DNA from: Mesorhizobium japonicum MAFF 303099
GTDB lineage: Bacteria > Pseudomonadota > Alphaproteobacteria > Rhizobiales > Rhizobiaceae
Assembly (NCBI RefSeq): GCF_000009625.1
Contig: NC_002678.2
Span: forward strand, 4,000,001-4,064,000
Length of the DNA stretch: 64,000 nucleotides
Reading direction: 5' to 3'
The notes beneath the pieces are model-generated. The model did no database searches. It was not told where the DNA came from and was given only the letters and a program-made list of their open reading frames with translations. A program made the position numbers and the translations under genes. Of this stretch, positions 45,973 to 54,176 are shown in pieces (within the stretch, counting starts at the first letter, position 1; each line of letters starts with the position of its first letter).

Positions 45973-47085
45973 TCAGGCCGCTTTTGCTTCCGGTCTTTGC
46001 AGCGCGAAGGAATGTCCGTCTGCATCGAAGATATGCAGGTCTTCGGCATTGGCGCTCAGCCGCAATGTCGAACCGCGCTTGACCTCGACATTGCCCGGCA
46101 GTTTGGTCACCAGCGGCAGGTCGGCGCGGCCGATGTCGACATAGACCAGCTGAACCTCGCCGAGCTGCTCGATATAGTCGACCGCTCCCTCGAACAGATA
46201 GTCCGCGCCGCTGGCGATCATCAGATCTTCCGGCCGCACGCCGAAACTGACCGCCGCGCCCTTGGCCGAGGCGGGCGTCGTGATCGGCACCGTCGCCTTG
46301 CGGCCGCCGACATGGTTGACGACGGTCGGGTTGCCGGTCTTGTCGATGGTTGCCGGCAGGATGTTCATGGCCGGCGAGCCGATGAACTGGGCGACGAACA
46401 GATTGCCGGGCTTCTTGTAAAGGTCCATTGGCGTGCCGACCTGTTCGACATGGCCGTCCTTCAGCACCACGATGCGGTCGGCAAGCGTCATCGCCTCGAC
46501 CTGGTCGTGGGTGACATAGATCATCGTCGTGTTGGGCATCGATTCCTTGAGCTTGGCGATCTCGATGCGGGTCGCGACACGCAGTGCGGCGTCAAGGTTC
46601 GACAGCGGCTCATCGAACAGGAACACTTTCGGATTGCGCACGATGGCGCGGCCGATGGCGACACGCTGGCGCTGGCCGCCCGACATCGCCTTGGGCAGCC
46701 GGTCGAGATATTTGGTCAATTGCAGGATTTCCGCCGCCTGGCGCACGCGGCGGTCGATCTCGGCCTTGTTTTCCTTGCCGATCTTCATCGAGAACGCCAT
46801 GTTGTCGTAGACCGTCATATGCGGATAGAGCGCGTAGGACTGGAACACCATGGCGATGCCGCGCTTGGACGGCGGCACATCGTTGACCACTTCGCCATCG
46901 ATCTTGAGTTCGCCCGACGTGATTTCCTCGAGCCCGGCGATCGAGCGCAGCAAGGTCGACTTGCCGCAGCCCGATGGACCAACGAAGACGATGAACTCGC
47001 CCGATTTGATATCGAGGTCGATGCCGTGGAGAATGTTGAGATTGCCGTAGGACTTCTTCACTTGCCTCAAATTGACATCGGCCAT
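45973..47085 (-). CDS. aglK: Alpha-glucoside ABC transporter ATP-binding protein
   Basis: This is a 370-residue MalK/UgpC-type ATPase. Walker A is GPSGCGKSTLLR, the signature is MSGGQRQRVAIGR and Walker B is VFLFDEPLSNLDAALR. The C-terminal TOBE/regulatory domain (about 240-370) includes VSFGVRPEDLMIA. It energises uptake by AglE, AglF and AglG. It is the last gene of aglE-F-G-A-K and lies 29 bp after aglA. Alpha-glucoside (sucrose, maltose, trehalose) specificity is taken from the operon's similarity to Sinorhizobium agl. Confidence 0.93.
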   Translation of the reverse strand: MADVNLRQVKKSYGNLNILHGIDLDIKSGEFIVFVGPSGCGKSTLLRSIAGLEEITSGELKIDGEVVNDVPPSKRGIAMVFQSYALYPHMTVYDNMAFSMKIGKENKAEIDRRVRQAAEILQLTKYLDRLPKAMSGGQRQRVAIGRAIVRNPKVFLFDEPLSNLDAALRVATRIEIAKLKESMPNTTMIYVTHDQVEAMTLADRIVVLKDGHVEQVGTPMDLYKKPGNLFVAQFIGSPAMNILPATIDKTGNPTVVNHVGGRKATVPITTPASAKGAAVSFGVRPEDLMIASGADYLFEGAVDYIEQLGEVQLVYVDIGRADLPLVTKLPGNVEVKRGSTLRLSANAEDLHIFDADGHSFALQRPEAKAA

Positions 47086-47114
47086 TGGTTTCCTCCCAGT
47101 GATTTCTCAAAAAT

Positions 47115-48779
47115 TCAGTCGATGCGCCCGAACCAGGCGCCGTAACCGCCAAGCTCGATCGAACCGGGCCTCGCCTGCCCGGAAAACCCGTGTCCCGGCA
47201 AAGGTTGCAGGGATCGGCTGCCAAGGTCAACCTTGGCCGGCTTGGCGCCGAGGTTGAAGACGCAGACAACCTGCTCGTTGCCGGCGCGGCGCGTGAAGGC
47301 GACGGTGTCGCCCTCGCTTTCGATGAAGGTGATGTCGCCCTTGGCCAGCGCCGGATGGGCGCGGCGGAAGCTGAGGAAGCGCCGATAGTGCTCGAGCAGT
47401 GAAGCCTGGTCACCCTGCTGGACATTGACCGCTTGCGCCAGATGCTTGGCCGGCACCGGCAGCCAGGGCTTGGCCTGGGAGAAGCCGCCATTCTTGGCGT
47501 CGCCATCCCACACCATGGGCGTGCGGCAGCCGTCGCGGCCCTTGAATTCCGGCCAGAAGCGGATGCCATAGGGATCCTGCAGATCCTCGAAGCGCAATTC
47601 GGCCTCGCCCAGCCCGAGTTCCTCGCCCTGGTAGATGCAGACCGAGCCGCGCAGCGACATCAGCAAGGCCGAGATGACCTTGAGATAGGCGACAGGGTCG
47701 GCTTCGCCGGCGGCCCAGCGCGAGGCCGGACGCATCACGTCATGATTGGAAAACGCCCAGCACGACCAGCCGTCGCTGGCGACCTTGCCGAAGGCCTCCA
47801 GCACCGAACGCACCTTGGCGGCGCTGATCTTTTCCGGCGCCAGGAAGTCGAAGGAATAACACATATGCACGCGCTTGCCGCCGGCAGTGTAGGCTGCCAC
47901 GACTTCCAGCCCACGCTGCGAATCGCCGACCTCGCCGACAGCGGCGGTTGCCGGATATTCGTCGAGCAAAGCGCGGAAGCGTTCGAGGAAGCCGAGGTTT
48001 TCCGGACGGCTCTTGTCGTAGAGATGGTCCTGGTAGTTGTAGGGATTGACCGCCGGCGCGGTCTGGTCGTTGCGTTCTTCCGGCGGCAGCGGCGGATTGT
48101 TTTCCAGGCCCTGGCTGTGAAAGTAGAAATTGATCGTGTCGAGGCGGAAGCCGTCGACGCCGCGTTCCAGCCAGAAGCGGGTGACGTCGAGCAGCGCGTC
48201 CTGGACTTCGCGGTTGTGGAAGTTGAGGTCGGGCTGCTCGGCCAGGAAATTGTGCAGGTAATATTGCTGGCGGCTGGTGTCCCACTGCCAGGCGGACCCG
48301 CCGAAGATCGACAGCCAGTTGTTGGGCGGGGTGCCGTCGGGCCGGGCGTCCGCCCAGACATACCAGTCGGCCTTGGGATTGCTGCGGCTCGACCGGCTTT
48401 CCTTGAACCAGGGATGGATGTCGGCCGTGTGCGACAGCACTTCGTCGATCATCACCTTGAGACCCAGCCGGTGCGCCTCCGCCGTCAGCGCGTCGAAATC
48501 GGCCAGCGTGCCGAACATCGGGTCGACGTCGCAATAGTCCGAGACGTCGTAGCCGAAATCCTTCATCGGCGATTTGAAGAAGGGCGAGATCCAGATGGCG
48601 TCCGCACCGAGCGCTGCGATGTAGGGCAGCCGTTCGATGATGCCCTTGAGGTCGCCGATGCCGTCGCCGTTCGAATCCTGGTAGCTGCGCGGGTAGATCT
48701 GGTAGATGACAGCACCTCGCCACCAGTCGCGATCGATGGCGAGGTCGGGGTTCGAACTGGCTTTCAAAGCGGATTGCAT
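47115..48779 (-). CDS. aglA: Alpha-glucosidase (GH13)
   Basis: This is a 554-residue cytoplasmic glycoside hydrolase of family 13. Catalytic regions are visible: the N-terminal WWRGAVIYQIYPRSYQDSNGDGIGDLKGI, the nucleophile Asp in RGVDGFRLDTINFYFHSQ, the acid Glu in AAVGEVGDSQRG and the transition-state Asp in FSNHDVMRPASRW. It hydrolyses the alpha-glucosides brought in by AglEFGK. The gene sits inside the transporter operon, 4 bp after aglG. Confidence 0.94.
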   Translation of the reverse strand: MQSALKASSNPDLAIDRDWWRGAVIYQIYPRSYQDSNGDGIGDLKGIIERLPYIAALGADAIWISPFFKSPMKDFGYDVSDYCDVDPMFGTLADFDALTAEAHRLGLKVMIDEVLSHTADIHPWFKESRSSRSNPKADWYVWADARPDGTPPNNWLSIFGGSAWQWDTSRQQYYLHNFLAEQPDLNFHNREVQDALLDVTRFWLERGVDGFRLDTINFYFHSQGLENNPPLPPEERNDQTAPAVNPYNYQDHLYDKSRPENLGFLERFRALLDEYPATAAVGEVGDSQRGLEVVAAYTAGGKRVHMCYSFDFLAPEKISAAKVRSVLEAFGKVASDGWSCWAFSNHDVMRPASRWAAGEADPVAYLKVISALLMSLRGSVCIYQGEELGLGEAELRFEDLQDPYGIRFWPEFKGRDGCRTPMVWDGDAKNGGFSQAKPWLPVPAKHLAQAVNVQQGDQASLLEHYRRFLSFRRAHPALAKGDITFIESEGDTVAFTRRAGNEQVVCVFNLGAKPAKVDLGSRSLQPLPGHGFSGQARPGSIELGGYGAWFGRID

Positions 48780-48783
48780 GGTC

Positions 48784-49938
48784 TCAGCCTCCTTTCACCG
48801 AACCGGCAAGCAGTCCGCGGACGAAATAGCGCTGCAGCGAGAAGAACACGATCAGCGGCACGATGATCGTCACGAAGGCCGATGTCGTCAGGATCTCCCA
48901 ATCGCCGCCGCGTGAGCCAAGCAGCGCATTGAGCTTGGCCGTCAGCACGATCTGGTCTGCTTCCGTACCAAGGAAAACCATCGCCACCAGGAGATCGTTC
49001 CATACCCACAGGAATTGGAAGATGGCGAAGGAGGCCAGCACCGGGAAGGACAGCGGCAGCACGATCTTGACGAAGATCTCGAAATCGCTGGCGCCGTCGA
49101 TGCGCGCCGATTCCATGATTTCGCGCGGCAGGCCGGCGATGTAACTGCGCAGAAGGTATATGGCAAAGGGCAGGCCGAAGCCGGTATGCGCCAGCCAGAT
49201 ACCGAGATAGGTTTTCGATGGTACGCCGAAGAACGTGCCGACGCCGTTGTAGAGCTTCAGCAACGGGATCAGCGACATCTGCAGCGGCACCACCAGGAGG
49301 CCGATGATGACTGCGATCAGGAGCGCGCGGCCGGGAAAACGCATCCAGGCCAGTGCGTAGGCGGCAAAGGCAGCGATCAGGATCGGGATGACGGTCGCCG
49401 GTATTGTCACCGTCAACGAATTCATGAAGGAGCGCCCGATGCCTTCGGAGAACAGCACGGTCTTGTAGTTTTCGGTGGTGAATTTCGGCGGCGCCGACGA
49501 GGCATAGTAGACGCGCTGGCCGCGATCGCCCTCGAACGCCTTGGGCGAGGCCATGACGAAACTGCCATCGGCATTGAGCAGCAAGGTCACGCCGTCCCCA
49601 AGATCGGCCGTCGTGCCGGCGGGATATTGCGTCGGCGCCGCCGACTTGACGCCGAAGGCGCTGATGTTGCGCTTGGCGCCGTCGCCAAAGATGTTGCCCT
49701 CAAGGACGAACTTGCCGTCCTTTTGAACTTGCGTCGAGGCGGCAGGCAAGCGGCCGGCTTCGGTCTGGGTGGAGCTGGAAAAGGAATTCCACCAGCCCGA
49801 GGCGATGATTTGGTCCTTGACGCGCAGCGAGGAGACGAGGATGCCGAGCGTCGGGATGGTCCAGATGGCAACGAAGACCAGCACCGCGATGTGGACGCCG
49901 AAGCGGCTGGCGAAGGAATTTCCGGTCGCTACGGCCAT
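48784..49938 (-). CDS. aglG: Alpha-glucoside ABC transporter permease AglG
   Basis: This is a 384-residue MalG-type permease, about 100 residues longer than MalG because of a large extracytoplasmic insert. TM1 is at about 15-35; the insert (about 40-150) contains SASTQVQKDGKFVLEGNIFG and GTTADLGDGVTLLLNADGS; the usual permease core follows from SFMNSLTVTIPATVIPILIAAFAAYALAWMRF, with the ATPase-contact EAA loop IMESARIDGASDFEIFVKIVLPLSFP. It pairs with AglF, whose stop is 1 base before. Confidence 0.93.
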   Translation of the reverse strand: MAVATGNSFASRFGVHIAVLVFVAIWTIPTLGILVSSLRVKDQIIASGWWNSFSSSTQTEAGRLPAASTQVQKDGKFVLEGNIFGDGAKRNISAFGVKSAAPTQYPAGTTADLGDGVTLLLNADGSFVMASPKAFEGDRGQRVYYASSAPPKFTTENYKTVLFSEGIGRSFMNSLTVTIPATVIPILIAAFAAYALAWMRFPGRALLIAVIIGLLVVPLQMSLIPLLKLYNGVGTFFGVPSKTYLGIWLAHTGFGLPFAIYLLRSYIAGLPREIMESARIDGASDFEIFVKIVLPLSFPVLASFAIFQFLWVWNDLLVAMVFLGTEADQIVLTAKLNALLGSRGGDWEILTTSAFVTIIVPLIVFFSLQRYFVRGLLAGSVKGG

Positions 49939-49939
49939 T

Positions 49940-50953
49940 TCAGTGCCCTCCCGTCTCTTTGTTGGCCTGGCGGATGTTCCAGACCATGATCGGAATGACC
50001 GCGATCATGATGATGATGGCGATTGTGGCGCCGCGGCCGAAATCGCCGCCGCCGCGGAACATCCAGTCGAACATCAGATTGGCCAGCACCTGGCTGTTCC
50101 ACTGGCCGTTGGTCATGGTCAGCACGATGTCGAACACTTTCAGCACCAGGATGGTGATTGTGGTCCAGACCACGGCGATGGTGCCCCAGATCTGCGGCAC
50201 CATGATCTTCCAGAAGATCTGGAACGAGTTGGCGCCGTCGATCACGGCGGCTTCCAGGGTCTCTTCCGGAATGCCGCGCAGCGCCGAGGACAGGATGACC
50301 ATGGCAAAGCCGGTCTGGATCCAGATCAGGATGATCATCAGGAAGAAATTGTTCCAGAACGGCAGCGATATCCAGACCTGCGGCTGACCGCCGAAATGCT
50401 GGATGATGGCGTTGAGAATGCCGATCTGCGTCTGGCCGTCGCCGCGATACTCGTAGATGAATTTCCAGATCACGCTGGCGCCGACGAAGGAGATGGCCAG
50501 CGGCAGGAAGATCAGGCTTTTGGCGATCGTGCCCCACCAGATCTTGTCGGTGAGCACGGCGATGATCAGGCCAAGGAAGGTGCAGGCGGCGGGCACGACA
50601 GCCAGCCACAACACGTTGTTGAGGATCGAGTTGCGGAACTCACGGTCGCCGAAGGCCCATTGGTAGTTGGCCAGACCGACGAAGTTGACGCCGCCGCGAT
50701 CGAGGAAGGACAGCCGCAGCGTCTCGACCACGGGGTAGATGAGATAGATGGTCAGGATGATCATCGCCGGTCCGACGAACAGCCAGGGCCGGACCAGGCC
50801 TTGCCGGCGAAGATTGTCGATGGCCGCGGCGCCGGCGACGCCGCGTGACGGGAATATCACGTCGACCAGTTTGTTGGCGCCCCAGAAATAGGCGACGCAG
50901 CCGCCGACGCCGATAATGATGACGAAAATGGCCGAGAAAATCTGAGACGCCAT
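49940..50953 (-). CDS. aglF: Alpha-glucoside ABC transporter permease AglF
   Basis: This is a 337-residue MalF-type permease with about eight membrane segments. TM1 is at 7-27, a cytoplasmic stretch is followed by PWLFVGPAMIILTIYLIYPVVETLRLSF, and the EAA loop is EETLEAAVIDGANSFQIFWKIMVPQIWGTIAVV. It forms the channel with AglG. It lies 229 bp downstream of aglE, beyond a strong hairpin, and directly before aglG. Confidence 0.93.
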   Translation of the reverse strand: MASQIFSAIFVIIIGVGGCVAYFWGANKLVDVIFPSRGVAGAAAIDNLRRQGLVRPWLFVGPAMIILTIYLIYPVVETLRLSFLDRGGVNFVGLANYQWAFGDREFRNSILNNVLWLAVVPAACTFLGLIIAVLTDKIWWGTIAKSLIFLPLAISFVGASVIWKFIYEYRGDGQTQIGILNAIIQHFGGQPQVWISLPFWNNFFLMIILIWIQTGFAMVILSSALRGIPEETLEAAVIDGANSFQIFWKIMVPQIWGTIAVVWTTITILVLKVFDIVLTMTNGQWNSQVLANLMFDWMFRGGGDFGRGATIAIIIMIAVIPIMVWNIRQANKETGGH

Positions 50954-51119
50954 GCATTCCTCCCCTGCGCATGATCCGGCGAGGCTGACATGACCCCGGG
51001 ACCAGGCGCCGATTCAGTTGTTTGGAGCGCAAATCGGCTGCGGAGAATGTCTCGCATGCGGATTGCGCTTCATGTCGATGCGCTCATGACGAAAGGCTGC
51101 GGCGCGGGCTGCTGTGGGA

Positions 51120-51140
51120 TCCGGGCCGATAAGGCCCGGA
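51120..51140. other. Intercistronic hairpin between aglE and aglF
   Basis: TCCGGGCC (51120-51127) pairs with GGCCCGGA (51133-51140) around a 5-base loop, with no U-tract. Hairpins after binding-protein genes commonly stabilise the upstream message and keep binding protein in excess over permease. That role fits here but is inferred. Confidence 0.6.
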
Positions 51141-51182
51141 CCCCGTGCGAGGACTGTGCTCGTCCCCGGATTCGGCCACTGC

Positions 51183-52538
51183 CTACTTGATGGCGTCCCA
51201 GCTCTTCTGAATGTCGGTGGCAACATCCTGCGCGGACTTGCCGCCGACCAGGTCGATCATGCCGGTCCAGAACGCACCGGCACCGATCTTGCCCGGCATC
51301 AGGTCGGACCCGTCGAAGCGGAACGTCGAGGCATTAGCCAGGATTTCGCCCTGTTTGCGCAGCGCGTCGCTGGCATAGGCCTCCTTGTTCACCGACTTGA
51401 ACGGCGTCACGAAACCGCCCTGGGCCATCCAGATTTCATGCGCCAGGGGCATCTTCAGGAATTCGATGAACGCGCGGGCCGCCTTCGAATCCTTGGTGAT
51501 CATGGCCAGCGTTCCGGCGCCAAGCACGGGCGTGCCGAGTTCAGGCTTGGAGGCATAGGGCGGGAAATAGAAGAAGTCCGCGTCCTGGCCAACCTTGGTG
51601 CCTTGCGGGAAGAAGGTCGGGATGAACGACGCCTGCTTGTGCAGATAACATTTCGGCGGCACCGAGAAGAGACCCTTCGGGCTGTCGCGGAAATCGGTCG
51701 CCGCGACCGCCTTGGCGCCACCGTCGACCATCTTGTCGTCGGTCGCGATCTTGCCGAAGATGTCGATGGCGTTGACCACTGCCGGATCGTTGAACGGGAT
51801 CTCGTTCTTCACCCACTTGTCGTACACTTCCGGAGGCTGGGTCCGCAGCATCAGGTCCTCGACCCAATCGGTCGCCGGCCAGCCGGTGGCACCGCCCGAG
51901 CCGAGCCCGATGCACCATGGCGTGCCGCCATCGGCGATGATCTTCTTTTCAAGATCGGCGAGTTCTTCCTGCGTTTTCGGAACAGTGTAGCCGGCTTCCT
52001 TGAAATTGTCCGGCGAGTACCAGACCAGCGATTTCACGTCGGCTTTGTAGGGGAAGGCGAAGAAACCCGGCTTGCCGTCCTTGTCCTTGAAAGTACCAAG
52101 GTCGACCCAGGACTGACCGGCGCCGTAATTGTCCTTGATCCATTTGGCGGTATCGTCGCCAAGCGGCGTCAAAAGCCCCTTCGACGCCAGGTCCTGGATC
52201 AGGCCGGGCTGCGGCAGAACGGCGATGTTGGGCGGACTGCCGGCCTGTGTGTCGATGACGATCTGCTGTTCGTAATTTTCCGACGAGGAGTATTTGATCT
52301 CGGCGCCGGTCGCTTCCTGGAAATATTCAAGAACCGTGCGGATCAGACCTTCGTCTTCGCCGCGCCACGGCCCGAAGATAGTCAGGGTCTCGCCCTTGAG
52401 ATCGACTTTCTTGAGCTCTTCGTAATTTGCCCAGTTGAAGCGCTTGTCCTCGCCTGGCTTGAACTTCAGTTCGGCATGCGCCGGCGCGTTCAGGGCGAAC
52501 GTGGCAAACGCAGCGCCCAGCAAAAGCATTTTATTCAT
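51183..52538 (-). CDS. aglE: Alpha-glucoside-binding periplasmic protein
   Basis: This is a 451-residue family-1 solute-binding protein. The signal peptide MNKMLLLGAAFATFALNAPAHA precedes a MalE-like fold (LTIFGPWRGEDEGLIRTVLEYFQEATG, WYSPDNFKEAGYTVPKTQEELADL, GSGGATGWPATDWVEDLML, KAARAFIEFLK). The ATG at 52538 has GGGAGGGAAT upstream; a longer in-frame start lacks one. It delivers alpha-glucosides to AglFG. It is the first gene of the operon, divergent from aglR across a region with two LacI-type operators. Confidence 0.93.
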   Translation of the reverse strand: MNKMLLLGAAFATFALNAPAHAELKFKPGEDKRFNWANYEELKKVDLKGETLTIFGPWRGEDEGLIRTVLEYFQEATGAEIKYSSSENYEQQIVIDTQAGSPPNIAVLPQPGLIQDLASKGLLTPLGDDTAKWIKDNYGAGQSWVDLGTFKDKDGKPGFFAFPYKADVKSLVWYSPDNFKEAGYTVPKTQEELADLEKKIIADGGTPWCIGLGSGGATGWPATDWVEDLMLRTQPPEVYDKWVKNEIPFNDPAVVNAIDIFGKIATDDKMVDGGAKAVAATDFRDSPKGLFSVPPKCYLHKQASFIPTFFPQGTKVGQDADFFYFPPYASKPELGTPVLGAGTLAMITKDSKAARAFIEFLKMPLAHEIWMAQGGFVTPFKSVNKEAYASDALRKQGEILANASTFRFDGSDLMPGKIGAGAFWTGMIDLVGGKSAQDVATDIQKSWDAIK

Positions 52539-52650
52539 CGATATTCCCTCCCGTTGGGTCACACACACCGGACGGAACCTCCATTCCGCCCGCCGACGCC
52601 GCAGGACTGTGACTCAGTCGCAAGGGAACCGCAACCTTTCGAAGAGTCTT

Positions 52651-52664
52651 CCAAAGCGCTTTGG
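52651..52664. promoter_or_regulatory. LacI-type operator 1 (agl)
   Basis: CCAAAGCGCTTTGG is a perfect 14-bp palindrome with the central CG-containing core of LacI/GalR-family sites. It lies 113 bp upstream of the aglE start, where it could cover the promoter. Confidence 0.75.
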
Positions 52665-52871
52665 CTTTTCCGATCACGCCATTGAATTGGTCGGAAGTCA
52701 AGAGGCTCGGTTAGCTAATCGATTTAGTTTTGCACATTTTGACATCGAAAAGTGCGCCGCAGCATGCTATTTTGGCAGTGCAACAGCAATTTTTGTTTCA
52801 AACTGGTCTCAACCCCGACTATGATCGTCTCGATACTGTCGCGCCCTTATGCGTTGGGTCGATTCAATTTA

Positions 52872-52881
52872 AAAGCGCTTT
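52872..52881. promoter_or_regulatory. LacI-type operator 2, next to the aglR start
   Basis: AAAGCGCTTT is a perfect palindrome with the same core as operator 1, 219 bp away. It lies 6 bp before the aglR start, over or beside its ribosome site, suggesting autoregulation and possible DNA looping with operator 1. Confidence 0.7.
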
Positions 52882-52887
52882 GAGGGA

Positions 52888-53922
52888 ATGGAGACCATTG
52901 TGAACCTCAAGCAGCTCGCACAGATGCTGGCGCTTTCGCAGACCACGGTAAGCCGGGCATTGAACGGCTATCCAGAGGTCAACGAGGAAACGCGCAGGCG
53001 CGTCGTGGACGCTGCCAAGCGCCATGGCTATCGCCCCAATCCGAGCGCGCGGCGGCTGGCGACCGGCAAGTCCGGCATGATCGGCTATGTCCTGCCGACG
53101 GGCGCGGCCGTCGACATCGACCCGCATTTCGTCGAATTCCTCTCCGGCCTCGGCGATTATGCCCGCTCGCACGAGCTTGATCTCGTGCTGTCGCCGGCCG
53201 ATGCCGACGACCAGGAGACGACCTATCGGCGCATCGTCGCCAACCGACAGGTCGATGCCGTCTATATCTCCTCGCCGCGGCCGCAGGACAGCCGGGTGGC
53301 GCAGGTCAGCACGCTCGGCATTCCCTTCCTCGTCCATGGCCGCAGCGAAGGCTTCGATTTCGACTATCCCTATCTCGACATCGACAATGAGGCAGCCTTC
53401 CACGAGGCGGCGCGGCTGCTGGTCCAGCTCGGCCACCGGCGGCTGGCACTGATCAATGGCGACGACCGCGAGACCTTCGCCATCCATCGCGAGCGCGGCG
53501 TGCGCCGGGCGCTCGCGGCAAGCGGACTGAGCCTGCGCGAACGCCATGTCTGCTCCGTGGTCATGACCGAAGAGAACGGCTATCGCGCCACCAGGCGCCT
53601 GCTCGAGGAGGGCGATGCGCCGACGGCGATCGCCTGCTCCAGCCTGATCATGGCGCTGGGCGTCGTGCGCGCGGTGCGCGACCTCGGCCTCACCATTCCC
53701 GGCGATGTCTCGCTGATCGCCCATGACGACGTCTTCCCCTGGTTGAAGCCGGAGAATTTTTCCGTGCCGCTGTCGACGACGCGATCATCCATCCGCCTTG
53801 CCGGCGCCCGCGTCGCCGAGCGGCTCGCGGCGCGGATTTCAGGGCTGGAAGAAGGCGCCCGCGGCGAAGTCTGGCCGGTCGATCTGGTGGTCCGGGGCTC
53901 GGTCGCCGGGGCGCCGGCCTAG
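52888..53922 (+). CDS. aglR: LacI-family repressor of the agl operon
   Basis: This is a 344-residue LacI/GalR-family regulator. The N-terminal HTH (NLKQLAQMLALSQTTVSRALNGYPEVNEETRRRVVDAAKRHGYRPNPSARRL) contains the hinge helix; the sugar-binding domain follows (MIGYVLPTG, ISSPRPQDSRV, PGDVSLIAHDDV). It is divergent from aglE and has two matching operators in the shared region. A GTG at 52900 is an alternative start. It is expected to repress until an alpha-glucoside binds. Confidence 0.92.
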   Translation: METIVNLKQLAQMLALSQTTVSRALNGYPEVNEETRRRVVDAAKRHGYRPNPSARRLATGKSGMIGYVLPTGAAVDIDPHFVEFLSGLGDYARSHELDLVLSPADADDQETTYRRIVANRQVDAVYISSPRPQDSRVAQVSTLGIPFLVHGRSEGFDFDYPYLDIDNEAAFHEAARLLVQLGHRRLALINGDDRETFAIHRERGVRRALAASGLSLRERHVCSVVMTEENGYRATRRLLEEGDAPTAIACSSLIMALGVVRAVRDLGLTIPGDVSLIAHDDVFPWLKPENFSVPLSTTRSSIRLAGARVAERLAARISGLEEGARGEVWPVDLVVRGSVAGAPA

Positions 53923-54053
53923 GATCTGACCTCGATCAAGGGTCCGGTGCGCCCTGTTTGCGCCCTGCGTATCCCTTAGTCCGGACCGGGATCACCTCAC
54001 ATGGACCCTGTTAACGCCGCATTAGCCCGCCTACTCCAGCATGGGCGGCATTG

Positions 54054-54155
54054 ATGCCATGGCTTGTTGTAATCGGGCTGGCGGTCGTTGGGCTTTGTCT
54101 GGCATCCGCGTTGCTTCTGCAGATCGGCCGAACCCGGCAGCTCCCGGCGGCATAG
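54054..54155 (+). CDS. Possible 33-residue single-pass membrane peptide
   Basis: The frame MPWLVVIGLAVVGLCLASALLLQIGRTRQLPAA has one clear hydrophobic helix (about 3-22) followed by a basic tail, the layout of many bacterial small membrane proteins. It fills the otherwise empty 254-bp gap between aglR and the convergent protease gene. The ribosome site (GGGCGG) is weak. It could be chance; the composition is the only support. Confidence 0.3.
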   Translation: MPWLVVIGLAVVGLCLASALLLQIGRTRQLPAA

Positions 54156-54176
54156 CCCCGAAGCTCAGGGAAAAAC

